Shown in pieces: positions 33,746 to 34,009 of a stretch of 34,009 bases of DNA. The notes beneath the pieces are model-generated. The model did no database searches. It saw nothing but the letters and a program-made list of their open reading frames with translations, and was not told the origin of the DNA. Source of the DNA: Pseudomonadota bacterium (GTDB lineage Bacteria; Pseudomonadota; Gammaproteobacteria; Burkholderiales; Casimicrobiaceae); the NCBI GenBank assembly GCA_018241785.1, contig JAFEDF010000021.1:1-34009 (forward strand). Direction: 5' to 3'. The position numbers were made by a program, and so were the translations under genes. Each line of letters starts with the position of its first letter. Positions within the stretch are counted from its first letter, which is position 1.

Positions 33746-34009
33746 TGCGAAACGGGAACGGACCCTGTTTCAGGGATCGGCCGCGCTGGGAAGCGGCGGG
33801 GATGCCGCGATGCGCGAGTTCGACCGCGAAGGCCAAGGGAGCGGGGTACGGTGACGGGCTCAAACACCGGCTGCGTTCCGCAGCCGAACTCGCGCGTCAC
33901 CGTACCCCGGTCCCTTGGCCTCCACGGTCGGTGTAGAGCGCGCCGGGGCATCTCCGCCGCTCGACCCGGCGCGGCCGATCCCTGAAACAGGGTCCGTTCC
34001 CATTTCGCA
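33746..34009. repeat. 264-bp near-palindrome (nested inverted repeats; MITE- or REP-like)
   Basis: Three nested inverted pairs share one centre at about 33877. The outer 45-bp arms (33746-33790 and 33965-34009) differ at 2 positions. The inner 35-bp arms (33822-33856 and 33895-33929) differ at 3. A core hairpin has CGGCTGCG and CGCAGCCG around TTC (33868-33886). The stretches between the pairs are also partly complementary (AGCGGCGG, GATGCC). Each outer arm itself contains CCCTG-TTT-CAGGG. No plausible coding sequence lies within it. It begins 47 bp after the regulator stop and may continue past the window end. Confidence 0.85.

Overview
The window is very GC-rich, with compact, mostly operonic genes, GTG and TTG starts and short overlaps. 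The gene set looks like a free-living betaproteobacterium, probably an uncultivated Burkholderiales, Rhodocyclales or Nitrosomonadales relative: UPF0149 next to heme A synthase, a DUF5648 protein, CopC/CopD/PCuAC and paired OmpR-type two-component systems. This placement is inference from gene content. I see no tRNA, rRNA, CRISPR array, transposase, integrase or phage gene.

Layout. 1-567: 3' part of a GcvR-like double-ACT regulator. 585-4956 (minus): HNH endonuclease, secreted MsrA, a GT39-type membrane glycosyltransferase, the wreck of a luciferase-like flavin monooxygenase, and a Tat-exported dienelactone hydrolase. 5152-7514 (plus): dodecin, coupled to a secreted DUF5648/Asp-box propeller protein. 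7490-9269 (minus): a KdpE/KdpD-like pair whose kinase lacks the usual N-terminal sensor half, divergent from a Kup potassium transporter (9362-11278). Then prfC, a DUF3014 membrane protein, a convergent patatin, a small conserved protein, a LysR regulator divergent from a GST/extradiol dioxygenase pair, and a glycine-zipper lipoprotein.

19252-24259 (minus) is a copper/heme operon: PCuAC, an outer-membrane-like protein, CopC, a CopD-cytochrome c fusion, CtaA heme A synthase and UPF0149. The copper motifs of PCuAC and CopC are intact, so the operon plausibly supplies copper and heme A to cytochrome oxidase. 24563-28154 (plus) is an envelope-stress module: OmpR-type regulator, QseC-like kinase and DegP/HtrA protease. 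The regulator and degP promoters share TTAAG-type half-sites at identical spacing to their -10 boxes. 28257-32842 (minus) is a DUF2892, RND adaptor and RND pump operon, divergent from a Crp/Fnr regulator (33022-33699); a perfect TGTGA-N6-TCACA box lies between them.

The window ends in a roughly 264-bp near-palindrome (33746-34009) built from nested inverted repeats, resembling a MITE or REP-type element. No wholly new multi-gene system is evident. The strongest leads are this palindrome, the shared degP/regulator operator, the Crp-box RND locus, the copper operon with its CopD-cytochrome fusion, and the doubly deleted monooxygenase.
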